Origin: Galdieria yellowstonensis
Taxonomy: Eukaryota > Rhodophyta > Bangiophyceae > Galdieriales > Galdieriaceae
Direction: 5' to 3'
Length of the DNA: 64,000 nt
Assembly: GCA_026122205.1 (NCBI GenBank)
Contig: JANCYU010000057.1
Location: 1-64,000 of the forward strand
Part shown: in pieces, positions 45,227 through 54,614 of the stretch
How the letters are laid out: each line of letters begins with the position of its first letter
Position numbering within the stretch: position 1 is the first letter of the stretch
Made by a program: the position numbers and the translations under genes
The notes under the pieces: model-generated
Told to the model about the DNA's origin: nothing
Databases searched by the model: none
What the model saw: only the letters and a program-made list of their open reading frames with translations

Positions 45227-45803
45227 TTACAAAGTCCCAAGCTCATTTTGTTGCTGCTCCAGGTGCTCTAATTGGATGGATGTTCGCCACTGATTGACCT
45301 TAGCAGTAGCCGCAGCATATTGTTCCCAAGGTCTCTGTTGTAAATTTTGTCTCCAAATATAATTTTTTGTTACTTCCTATACACACATATATACATTACA
45401 ATTATGTATATATTCATTTACATATATAGATATACATACATATATACATATACATGCCTTTGATTGTGCTTGTCATTCACGATAGCATTTTTCTACCAAT
45501 TTGGCGCCATTTTCTTGAAGAATCGAGAGTTGGCAAAAAAGATTACTGAAAGGTTTTCTGAGAATTTTCGGTTGCATTCCATACTCTTTGTTGTACCACT
45601 TGGACTACACTACTTGTATTACTCCCATTATGATTATCTGTACTATCTCTCCAACATCTTTTCTTCGTATATTTCCTCCCATCAAACTCTGACTCATAAT
45701 ATTCATATTCTTCTATCATTCAAAATTGTACCCCCCAACATAAATCATTACTGTCAATCTCTTTTTCCATCTCTTGTCTCGTTCCGGAGTCGCCATTCTC
45801 CAT
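45227..45803 (-). CDS. Probable small multi-exon gene, unknown product
   Basis: A start codon at 45803 opens MENGDSGTRQEMEKEID. A 39-nt intron (45751-45713, gtaatg...gatag) leads in phase to EEYEYYESEFDGRKYTKKRC...VVQVVQQRVWNATENSQKTF. At the far end an exon 45376-45227 with a clean acceptor (gtgtgtatag) encodes NYIWRQNLQQRPWEQYAAAT...LEHLEQQQNELGTL and stops. The middle junctions are not resolved, and the intron before the last exon contains an ATATAC-rich tract. The end resembles a short coiled coil. I cannot name a family. The ATG is 26 bp from the divergent thioredoxin start, which supports a real bidirectional pair. Confidence 0.4.
45380..45459. repeat. ATATAC-rich low-complexity tract
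   Basis: A run of imperfect TATATACATA units. It lies within the predicted intron of the minus-strand gene. Confidence 0.6.
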
Positions 45804-45829
45804 ATAGCTCTATTTTGTCCTTTTCATCT

Positions 45830-46354
45830 ATGTTTATTCAGCTTTATAGCGCACCGGTAAAACGTCACTGTGCATCCAATGGGAACCTTCCATGTATATG
45901 CTTTCATCACCGTCAACGCTTTTTGGTTCATCCACGGTCTTCTGTCGGTAGCCTCCCTCGTATCTTTATGATGAGCACAAAGCAGCAGGTAAGGTCCATC
46001 TTCGTCTCTCTCGTTTTCGCTATTCAACGACTTGTATTCGATATTGATGCCTAGTTTCGTTCGTTTGAAGATATGATTGCTTCAAAGAAACGTTGTCTGG
46101 TAGATTTTTATTCTCTTGGCTGTGGTCCTTGTCTCATGTTAGCTCCCATCTTGGACGAGTTAGGCCAAGAGTATTCCCAGTATTTGACTATATTCAAGGT
46201 AGATACCGACAAATATCCCACGCTGGCTTCGAAATATGCTATTCGAGCGTTACCTACGTTGGTTTTATTTGAAAACGGAAAGGAAGTGACTCGCTTGGTT
46301 GGTCTATTATCGAAAAGAGAGTTAAAAGATGCTCTAAAGCCTTTTGTTTCATAA
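45830..46354 (+). CDS. Thioredoxin, probably plastid-targeted
   Basis: Two exons: 45830-45988 and 46055-46354 (66-nt intron), 152 aa. The first exon is a basic, Ser/Arg/His-rich leader without acidic residues. The thioredoxin fold follows: FRSFEDMIASKKRCLVDFYS, then LGCGPCLMLAPILDEL, KVDTDKYPTLASKYAIRALP and TLVLFENGKEVTRLVG. The active site is GCGPC instead of the usual WCGPC; the two redox cysteines remain. The cis-Pro region is RALPT. The stop overlaps the convergent neighbour's stop by 6 bp. Confidence 0.88.
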
Positions 46355-47159
46355 ATTCCGAAAGGGCCCTTCACTTTGCTGTTTTTCAAGTTGGTCGATA
46401 AAATCTCTCAAAACCGAAGCTTCTATGAAAGCAGCATATCCTGCTACCGAACGAAAGAATTCTCGCCATTCATCATTACGAATCGTACTATCTAGCTGGT
46501 TGGAATCCGGCACTAGACCTTCCAAGATACCAACACAAGTAGTTTTGTTTTCAGGTAATAGGATGGGACCTCCACACATGCCGTGCTGAACCGCGTTACG
46601 ATTTTCGGTCTCTATAAAATATCGAATTCCCTGTTGTACTCGAATATTTCCTTTCAAACAAGACGCAACTATTTTCTCTTGCCCGGAACCAACTGTTCCT
46701 TCTATCTGCCAACCTTGAATGATGACTGGCTTGCCTACCCAATCGGACAACGGTTCCAATTCCACTGCCCGACTATGAAGCGACTCCCAATCTCCTTCAT
46801 TAGCTATCCTCTGTTTCTCCAAGCCAAAAGCTGCTATATCCAGCATATCGTGTTTCCAAATAACGTTTCCTGCTTCTATCTGTCGATGTTGACCGTCGAC
46901 TTCCCAATACAGACTATGTTTACAGTGTTTTTCATGGACAAAAGTTAACCAGTCTTGAGGAAAATAGTTGCGAAATAAAAAAGGCGCAGCAACGTGAGCG
47001 GAAACCAGGGCCCATAACATATTGCTTTGTTTACCACGTACGATAAAACCACTTCCTCTTGCAAGTACTTCATATTCTTTCTATTTCATCATTCTTAATC
47101 ACTTGCTTCGACATTCTTTCTATACAACAACAACGACAACGTTTCTATCCACTCACCAT
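46349..47159 (-). CDS. Trypsin-fold (S1-like) protein
   Basis: The main exon 47080-46349 reads KEYEVLARGSGFIVRGKQSN, MLWALVSAHVAAPF (the family's GSGFIV...VSAHV, with the His position), HDMLDIAAFGLE (Asp position), and NAVQHGMCGGPILLPENKT with CGGP where trypsin-like enzymes have GxSGGP. The nucleophile Ser is replaced by Cys, or the enzyme is inactive. An in-phase junction places ATG (47159-47157) directly before a GTGAGT donor, with a 76-nt intron 47156-47081, so the start codon would be the whole coding part of exon 1. A longer exon 1 without ATG (AEPTKSLAHTCWFRVPEQQM) is also open. Confidence 0.6.
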
Positions 47160-47264
47160 TTGCTGTTCTGGAACACGAAACCAGCAAGTATGTGCGAGAC
47201 TCTTTGTGGGTTCAGCACAACTACTTGAAAAAGACGACACATATCTATAACACCATGCAACAAG

Positions 47265-49505
47265 ATGTCTTCTTTTATTCAGCCACGAAAACATAAGTCT
47301 TTGGTATGTTCTTGCCGAAAGAAAAAATCCGCCAAAAAATGGCGCCAGAACGACGGTTTTTGTGGGAGAGAGAGAGAGACAGAAACAAGCATGTCAAGCG
47401 ATGTTGCTGCTTTATGGAAAGACAAGAGACTAGGGAGGCTGGAACATCTAGGTTATCTTGTTTGGTTTCCTTCTGGACTTGTATCCAACAAACCATTCGC
47501 ACAGAGACATAAGCAGTGTCGGCGATGTCATACATACTATCGCAGCCTTTGGAAAGCGTCCAGTGTGAGAGCAACAGATACGGACCAATCCACCACGGAA
47601 CAAAACGAGCTTGTCCACTCCCAGACACAATCAAAGAAGAAACAAACTCCATCAACCACTAATCCTACGTTGGAAGCTACGGAAGAGAAGACAGCTAGTG
47701 TTTATGTAGCAGAAATAGCCCTGCGAGTTCTCATACCCTATCGCGATGGCGCGCTTTTATTTAATGAAGAAAGTGGCATATCGGATACTACAGCGTCGTT
47801 TCTAGAAAAACCGCAACGAGTGCACGCCTTTATTTCTGCTTTGAGGAAAACTTTGGGAGACCGGTTTACAGCAGGTACTTTCTTTTTAGGAGGTGACGGG
47901 CGATACTATTCAAAAGAAGCAATACTTCGGTTACTTTATACCTGCATAGGGTTTGGGAATGTAGCTCTTATTGTGGCAAAAGATGGCTTGGCTTCCGTTC
48001 CAGCTGCTTCTTTAGCCATACGTCATTATAGTTGTGAGGGTGGAATCTTATGTTCTGTAAATAGGAAGGCAGCTGGTAAAGAAGAGTCGTTTGGGATCCA
48101 ATATTTATTAGGCAATGGCGGCCCTATGAGAGATATCTTTTTGGTGAGATTTCGAAACCAACTGGACAAAATGACCGAATACAGAGTAGCGGGAATCGAA
48201 CCAGAAATCGATATTTCTACTATTCGACAATATTTTGTGGATGAAAATCGACATTATATTTCCGTGATGGATCCTTTAGAATTGTATGTCTCCCAAATCA
48301 AAAAGTGGTTTCCAGTTGCCAGGATTCGAAAGTTTTTACAACAGCATCCTCAATTTTTGCTGGTTGATGCAGTACACAGTATCATGGGTCGATATGCATA
48401 TCGTGTGTTGGTAGAAGAATTAGGTTTGAGTCCTTCTCAGATACTTCGTCAGGAATATAACGAAAATTATGGAAATATGCATCCGGATCCCTACAAGGAA
48501 TCGACGTATCAGTACCTAAAGGAGAGATTAGCACAAGCTGGGTCTTCGAGTCGCGCAAAGGATAGGAATCGTCTTGGCGTAGTATTCGACAATGAAGGAA
48601 GATATGCTCTTTTAATGACACCAAATGGCGTCCTTTCTACTCAGGATAGTCTCGCTGTCTTTTTGACATGCATAGGACAAGTCATTCCACGTTTTTCCAA
48701 AGTATTTAGAGGCGTTGGGAAAACTTTTGTCCATAGCAAGGCCATCGACCGTGTGACGGATGTGTTGGATATGTCGTTATACCAAGGACCTTGTGGTTGG
48801 CGTTATATGACGAATTTGATGGATAAAGACAAAGTCGATATTTGTGTGGATGAAAATGGAGGCCTAGGTTGTAGTTGGATTCGTGAAAGAGACGGATTGT
48901 TTTTGGTGCTTTGTTGGTTAAGTTTGTTGTCTTGGAAAAATGAAAATCGATCAGAGTGGATGAGCATAGAGGATGTGATGGAACAACATTGGAACATGTA
49001 TGGGAAAGATTATCATATGTGTTATTTCTATCGAGCGAAGACTTGCAATCAGAAGCAACTTATGAAGTCCAAGATGCAAACTTTGTTCGATCAAATGGCA
49101 CAAGGACTGTCTTGGAAGGACATGCATCCGCATTTGGATTCCAAGAAATACAAAGATTTCCTCAATAATCTAAGAATGGAAGAGTATCAATGTTATAATC
49201 CCTTTGAAGGGATGATGCACGCTCAGTTGGGACTTTGTTTGTATATCCAAGACAATTATCGAATCATTTTGCGGTTGAGCGTGGTGCCAACAGGAAAAGA
49301 GTCCACAACAGTGAATTCGATTCAAGTGGAAGACATCATAGGATTGGCTATTTATTTACAAGTGTCACAAACAAATAGCAATGGCGCTTGTTTCAAAAAC
49401 GACACCGAAGAAATGTGCAAGCCTTTGTGGGAGTTTGTGCAGTCATCGTTAACGGATGATTGGTTGGAAACCAACGCTTATGTCATCGAAAAGCAATTTT
49501 TATAG
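47265..49505 (+). CDS. Phosphoglucomutase-like pseudoenzyme
   Basis: Single exon, 746 aa, with an N-terminal extension of about 150 residues over ordinary PGM. The fold is clear: FLGGDGRYYSKEAI at 208-220 matches the VGGDGRYYN motif, and MHPDPYKESTYQYL, VFRGVGKTFVHSKAIDRV, GPCGWRYMTNLMD and IRERDGLFLVLCWLS all align with PGM. The catalytic parts are altered. The TASHNPGG phosphoserine loop is replaced by CSVNRKAAG at 263-271. The metal loop DGDGDR is replaced by DNEGR at 442-446. The sugar loop GEESFG is replaced by VDENGG at 528-533. It cannot be expected to do normal glucose-1-P/glucose-6-P conversion. The basic Cys-containing extension could be an organelle leader. Confidence 0.85.
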   Translation: MSSFIQPRKHKSLVCSCRKKKSAKKWRQNDGFCGRERETETSMSSDVAALWKDKRLGRLEHLGYLVWFPSGLVSNKPFAQRHKQCRRCHTYYRSLWKASSVRATDTDQSTTEQNELVHSQTQSKKKQTPSTTNPTLEATEEKTASVYVAEIALRVLIPYRDGALLFNEESGISDTTASFLEKPQRVHAFISALRKTLGDRFTAGTFFLGGDGRYYSKEAILRLLYTCIGFGNVALIVAKDGLASVPAASLAIRHYSCEGGILCSVNRKAAGKEESFGIQYLLGNGGPMRDIFLVRFRNQLDKMTEYRVAGIEPEIDISTIRQYFVDENRHYISVMDPLELYVSQIKKWFPVARIRKFLQQHPQFLLVDAVHSIMGRYAYRVLVEELGLSPSQILRQEYNENYGNMHPDPYKESTYQYLKERLAQAGSSSRAKDRNRLGVVFDNEGRYALLMTPNGVLSTQDSLAVFLTCIGQVIPRFSKVFRGVGKTFVHSKAIDRVTDVLDMSLYQGPCGWRYMTNLMDKDKVDICVDENGGLGCSWIRERDGLFLVLCWLSLLSWKNENRSEWMSIEDVMEQHWNMYGKDYHMCYFYRAKTCNQKQLMKSKMQTLFDQMAQGLSWKDMHPHLDSKKYKDFLNNLRMEEYQCYNPFEGMMHAQLGLCLYIQDNYRIILRLSVVPTGKESTTVNSIQVEDIIGLAIYLQVSQTNSNGACFKNDTEEMCKPLWEFVQSSLTDDWLETNAYVIEKQFL

Positions 49506-49512
49506 CGACTTT

Positions 49513-50649
49513 TCAGTATTTCCATATCTGAGAAACGGAACGTTTTTCATCCTGTTCCCACCACACTTGTTTGCTTTTTTCCCATTCTTTGGATATTTGT
49601 TCTTTGATAGAAGGTTCCAATACCAGTGCCTGAGTTATCATTTGGCGAAACTCAACTCCAGTAGGTCGTTTGTCGAGGGAAGCAATTCGTCGATAGCGCT
49701 GCAATTCATCACCTGTTTGCAATAAAACTTGCCAAGGGTTTGGATATGTTCTGAATAATGCACCTTCATACTTTAATAGAAAAGGCTGTTGAGAAAGAAA
49801 TTTGACAAAACTTCTACTTTTCCAATAATACACCGATAAGAACCGGCATAAGAAACGATACTGTAGCTCCTTCGATGGAAAACCCAGTAGTCCCAAATCA
49901 CTTCGAAGCTTATCCAATTCCACATTGAATAAGATAAACGTTATCGGTGAATCATCTCGTTGACAACTATGAATCAGTTTCTCTACCGACTTCAACTCTT
50001 GACAGGAAACCCCAAGAATAATACAGACAGTATCTTGTGGTTGCAAAGGCTCTATTTTCTTTCTTTTGACCCAAATCGAAGTAATGGGATTTCCTTCATA
50101 CGATGGCTGAACGACACTCCAACGTATATTGGAGGTAATATATGGCTCATCTCCGTTTTTCCTCACAACTCGCTCATATTCCACTCCATCTGGAACACAT
50201 ATGGCTACATGGTCACCTTTACTAGCAAACATTCTAGCCAGCTTTACTGCGTGATATCGATTAGCATCAAAAACCTCATATGCGCCACAATCCGCACTGG
50301 AAAGTCTCATAGCAGATAGAGCAGGAAACTCAATTTCTATCAAATGATGTCCTTTTTGCCTCGCAATCTGTGCAGACTCAAAAGCTCCTCTGATGACACT
50401 ATCAAAATCTTCTGGTAAACTTAAAAACTGCTGACTCTTTTCGTTCCTTTCGATGTCTTCTGACACTGTTGGATGTTCGGTATTGTCTCGACTCTTCGAA
50501 GTGGCTGAGTTCCTTACTTGGCAGTAGTGAACACTTCGTTTCCTTGCAGCCGCCCCAAGGAGAAAATCTCGCGTGTTCCTCTTCAACTGTTTCCTTTTGG
50601 CACAATGAAAACAGTTCAAAGGTCCACTAACGAAAAGAAAACCCTGCAT
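49513..50649 (-). CDS. DUF1995 protein, plastid
   Basis: 378 aa from the ATG at 50649. A Lys/Arg/Ser-rich leader of about 70 residues is followed by LPEDFDSVIRGAFESAQIAR, GHHLIEIEFPALSAMRLSSA and FDANRYHAVKLARMFASKGD, the typical opening of DUF1995 proteins. The family includes plastid LPA3-type photosystem II assembly helpers. DTVCIILGVSCQELKSVEKL fits the middle nucleotide-like fold, and PNPWQVLLQTGDELQRYRRI the C-terminal part. The stop is 7 bp from the stop of the convergent PGM-like gene. Confidence 0.8.
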   Translation of the reverse strand: MQGFLFVSGPLNCFHCAKRKQLKRNTRDFLLGAAARKRSVHYCQVRNSATSKSRDNTEHPTVSEDIERNEKSQQFLSLPEDFDSVIRGAFESAQIARQKGHHLIEIEFPALSAMRLSSADCGAYEVFDANRYHAVKLARMFASKGDHVAICVPDGVEYERVVRKNGDEPYITSNIRWSVVQPSYEGNPITSIWVKRKKIEPLQPQDTVCIILGVSCQELKSVEKLIHSCQRDDSPITFILFNVELDKLRSDLGLLGFPSKELQYRFLCRFLSVYYWKSRSFVKFLSQQPFLLKYEGALFRTYPNPWQVLLQTGDELQRYRRIASLDKRPTGVEFRQMITQALVLEPSIKEQISKEWEKSKQVWWEQDEKRSVSQIWKY

Positions 50650-50788
50650 TTCCAATATCGATATACACAAACACAGCGAACAAGTACGCGTCAGAATGAC
50701 AATGAGCTTGATGAATGAATGGCTTAGAATGGAGCCAAAAATCTAATATTATATTCTACGAGTTGGTGGTGGGCAGAGGAGGACGAGT

Positions 50789-51382
50789 ATGGTCGGTGAT
50801 CGTATTATGGCACCGTGTTTCAGTTGGCTATCGGTCTCACAAGCTATTCCCGCGAGAAGACATTATTCAGATATAAGAAAAAGAAGCAATTCCTTACAGA
50901 ATTCGCGATATCGGAATGTGCGGTGGACCAGCTGCACATGTAAGATTTCGACCTTTCGACTAGACTTGGAGTCTGCAAACCGGCAGGACCCTAGGATGCC
51001 CCTGTCTCCAGCCAGAATTGCAAAGCCTAAAACGACTATTCAGAAAGACACCAAAAAGTTGGTGGCTCCACCAAAGCAAGAAGAGTTAACAGAGACAGGT
51101 TCAGGTGCTGCTCGAGCCAAACCCAAGAGGAAAACTGAACAAGAGTTTGTACCCATGTATAAAGTTATTCTGTTAGGAGATGAAGAGTATGACCAAGTTG
51201 CTGTAGTACAAGCACTGTTAAAAGTAATTCCCAAAATGGAACAGGCAGAAGCCAGAAGAATCTTTCATGAAGCCCAATCTACAGGGGAGTCAATCATATG
51301 CATTGTAGAGAAGGAACATGCGGAGTTTTATACGCAACAATTAAAGAGAGAAGAAGTTTATGTGAGAATGGAAGAAGCTTAA
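50789..51382 (+). CDS. clpS: ClpS adaptor, plastid-targeted
   Basis: 197 aa. The first ~115 residues are a basic Ser/Arg/Lys-rich leader. The core MYKVILLGDEEYDQVAVVQA, LLKVIPKMEQAEARRIFHEA and STGESIICIVEKEHAEFYTQ matches ClpS (YKV-x-L-x-N-D-D..., EA-x2-I, G-x-A-x2-x3-E-x-AE). ClpS delivers N-degron substrates to the plastid ClpC/P protease. The family NDD at the binding pocket reads GDEEYD here, so specificity may differ, as in cyanobacterial ClpS2. The stop is 58 bp before gyrB on the same strand. Confidence 0.85.
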   Translation: MVGDRIMAPCFSWLSVSQAIPARRHYSDIRKRSNSLQNSRYRNVRWTSCTCKISTFRLDLESANRQDPRMPLSPARIAKPKTTIQKDTKKLVAPPKQEELTETGSGAARAKPKRKTEQEFVPMYKVILLGDEEYDQVAVVQALLKVIPKMEQAEARRIFHEAQSTGESIICIVEKEHAEFYTQQLKREEVYVRMEEA

Positions 51383-51440
51383 GAATGCGCGCGGCATTTT
51401 TCTTGCCAAAGTTGGCGCCCAAAAGTGTGGACAGGAAAAG

Positions 51441-53915
51441 ATGAATTGTGGCGGCACTTGGTCGCATCCAAAGATGTCCGCTAGTCGAACACCGAGTGCG
51501 CTATCTACGGGGTTTATTTATAGTTTTTCAAAAGTTACTCGTACTTTGAGTGTCTTTCACAATAGTAAAAGCTGTTTTTCATACCCTCGTCATTCGGAAG
51601 GACTATGTGTCAAGCCTCGATTATTAAAGGTCCATTTTTTGGCCAAGCGTTGTTTTTCCAGAAAACGAAAGAGTCAGACTGACACGAAAGCAGTGTTAAA
51701 TGAAAGTACGACACTTCAAAGTAAAGAGAGCTTACAAGAATATGGTGCAAGTCAAATATCTGTATTGCAAGGCCTCGAACCAGTGAGAAAGCGACCTGGC
51801 ATGTACATTGGCTCCACGGGTATACAAGGATTGCACCAACTTGTTTTTGAATTAGTGGATAATTCAGTGGACGAATCGATTGCCGGTTTTTGTGATAAAG
51901 TGACTGTAGTCTTACACGCGGATAAGAGTGTTTCTGTGTTGGACAACGGTCGAGGTATTCCTGTAGATACGCACTCCGGTAGTGGAAAGTCAGCTTTGGA
52001 AACGGTATTAACGGTCCTTCACGCTGGAGGCAAATTTGGAAGTGGCGGCTATCATGTGTCTGGAGGTCTTCACGGAGTAGGCTTGTCGGTAGTAAATGCT
52101 TTGAGTGAAAGGTTGTATGTGGGTGTTATAAGAAACAAGCACTTGTATGAACAACAGTTCCAGCGAGGTACTCCTTTGGGTCCTATGCAAGTATCGGAAA
52201 TTACTTCAGATGAGCTAATGAAGAAAGAAGGTCTCCAAGAATACGATACAAGTTTTTTACAACAGACGAGTGGGACCAAAGTGCGTTTCTATCCAGACCC
52301 AGTAATCTTCGGTGAAACCCTGGAAATGGATGCCAGCTTTTTAGCCAAGCGCTTTGACGAATTGGCTTACTTGAATGCAGGTTTACAGATTTTGCTGTAC
52401 CGCGAGATGCCACAAGGCGAATACGAAGAATCTTGGGAAAATGAGAGCCAACGTAAGAAGCAGCAGATACAGCCTCAAGTATTTATTCATCAAGGTGGAA
52501 TACGAGAGTTTGTACAGTTTCTATCCAAGGACAAACAGCCAATGCACGATACTATTTATATTCATCGAAGAATAAAGCAAATTGAAATGGAAGTTGCGTT
52601 ACAATGGAATAAGGAGCAGTATTCAGAAATTATTCTAGGATTTGCCAATTCTATACGCAACCTGGATGGCGGCGTTCATGTGGAAGGTTTCAAGTCGGGT
52701 CTAACCAAATGTTTTCATCAAATGGCTAAGAAGAGCAGCAAAGGTGCAAACTTATCATGGAATGGTGAGTTGATACGAGAAGGTCTCGTCGGTATTGTTG
52801 CAGTGAAAGTTCCAGAGCCAGAGTATGTAATGCGTTTTAATAGATATGGAAACTTTTAATGCTGAAAACTGTATAGATTTCAGGGACAAACAAAGACCAA
52901 ATTAGGTAACCCTGTCGTGAGAGGTCTAGTGGAACAAGTGATAATAGAAGAAGTTGGAGATTTTCTACAAACGAATCCAGATGTGTTTCAAAGTCTTTTG
53001 GAAAAGGTAATTAGTACTAATTTGGCATTTTACATAATGTGCATTTGATCACAAATCATATTCTAGGTAAATGCTGCTGTACGTGCTGCAGAAGCGGCAA
53101 AGCGTGCTAGAGAACTGGTACGTAGAAAGTCAGCCTTAGAGTCGGCAGCGTTACCGGGGAAACTTGCAGATTGTGCTACAAGAAATCCAGAGGAAGCGGA
53201 AATATTTATTGTAGAAGGAGACTCTGCAGGAGGTAGTGCAAAACAAGGAAGAGATAGAAGGTTTCAAGCTATACTGCCTTTGAGAGGGAAAATATTAAAT
53301 GTCGAAAAGTCAAATGATGTAAAAATATATAAGAATGCGGAAATTCATGCGTTGATTACGGCGCTTGGTGCTGGTGTATCAGATGCGCATTTTAAGTTGG
53401 AATTGTTACGATATCATCGAATTATCATTATGACAGATGCAGATGTAGACGGCGCTCATATTCGAACATTGTTACTTACCTTCTTTTATCGCTATCAGCG
53501 TCCTTTGATCGAACATGGTCATTTATATATAGCGTGTCCTCCACTGTTCAAGTTTGAACGAGGGAAAACTTGCAAATATTTCTTTGACCAAGCTTCGTTG
53601 GATCGATTTTTAGAGGAAGAGGTTGCGTCCAATGCCAAGTACACGATTCAGCGATTCAAGGGCCTTGGAGAAATGATGCCATTGGAGTTGTGGAATGTAA
53701 GTACTCTGCATCTATTCGAGTGGACTTCTGATGAATTATGTGTTGCATAGACCACCATGAACCCTCAAACAAGATGTCTTAAGCAGGTTACATTGACAGA
53801 TGCAGCAGAATCGAATAATCTGTTTACGATGCTGTTAGGTGATAAAGTAGATCGGCGTAAAACGTTTTTGAATGAACACGCCCGAAGTTTGTCATGGGAT
53901 CAATTAGATATTTGA
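51441..53915 (+). CDS. gyrB: DNA gyrase subunit B, organellar
   Basis: Four exons: 51441-52826, 52884-53006, 53067-53696 and 53751-53915, giving 767 aa. An N-terminal leader of about 90 basic residues precedes the GHKL ATPase: LEPVRKRPGMYIGSTG, VDNSVDESIAG, VLDNGRGIPVDTH and GKFGSGGYHVSGGLHGVGLS. GQTKTKLGNPVVRGLV links to the Toprim domain with EIFIVEGDSAGGSAKQGRDR, QAILPLRGKILNVEK and IIMTDADVDGAHIRTL. IQRFKGLGEMMPLELWN and TMNPQTRCLKQV follow. It supercoils plastid and possibly mitochondrial DNA with GyrA. All introns are standard GT-AG and in phase. Confidence 0.96.
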
Positions 53916-54614
53916 TATTGGAATAAATAGATCATTGCTTTTCAATCCATTTAAAGTTGAAACAGTTAGAGATAGCTTAAGCAACTTCCAACCCTTCTTC
54001 CTTCCTCTACCTCCACCACACTCTTGCTTCTATCTAAAAACGAGTGTAAGAAGTAAAGAAGGGGTTAAAGGAGGAGAAAGAGTTATGCAAGAATGAGTCC
54101 GATAAGCCAGATAGATTGGAAGAAAAAAATAGCATATTCTGCGATAGTTCATATGGAAATGGAAAGAGTTGAACAACTGTCCCAAGAAGGAAGATAGTAA
54201 TTCGAACACAAAAAAATTAACTTAGACACCAAACAACATGAAAAAACGGCAATGTACTGATTTTTGTTTTAGAAATTAACATCCAGTTGACCATATAGTA
54301 AATTCTTTAAAAACGTTCATGCAATTGCAAAGAATAAATCGTGAAAGTTCGAATTTCTAGAATTACATAATGTACAGTACAGACTGAAATTCAAATTAAA
54401 AAGTAAAAATAAACAATATAAAATTAAAAGATAGTATAGGATCTTATGTCAGACAGCAAAAAAAGACAAATTAACGATGATAGAGAGATCATTTGCGTTT
54501 GAGAATGGTCCTGAAATATCCCTTTTTAATTAAAGAAGAATTAAATTAAGTTCCGCATTTAAACGGTGATTATTTTGATACAATAATCGGTTTGAGCAAA
54601 AACGCTCAATTCTT
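53916..54614. other. AT-rich spacer between convergent genes
   Basis: About 700 bp, unusually long for this block. It starts with an A/G-rich run (near 54050-54090) and becomes strongly A/T-rich (54220-54600). I see no gene and no clear repeat. It lies between the 3' ends of gyrB and the SRP54 gene. Confidence 0.6.

Noticed and set aside
45464..46054. Long plus-strand frame as one 196-aa protein
   Set aside because: Only the end from the ATG at 45830 is supported, as the thioredoxin leader exon; the rest is composition-driven.
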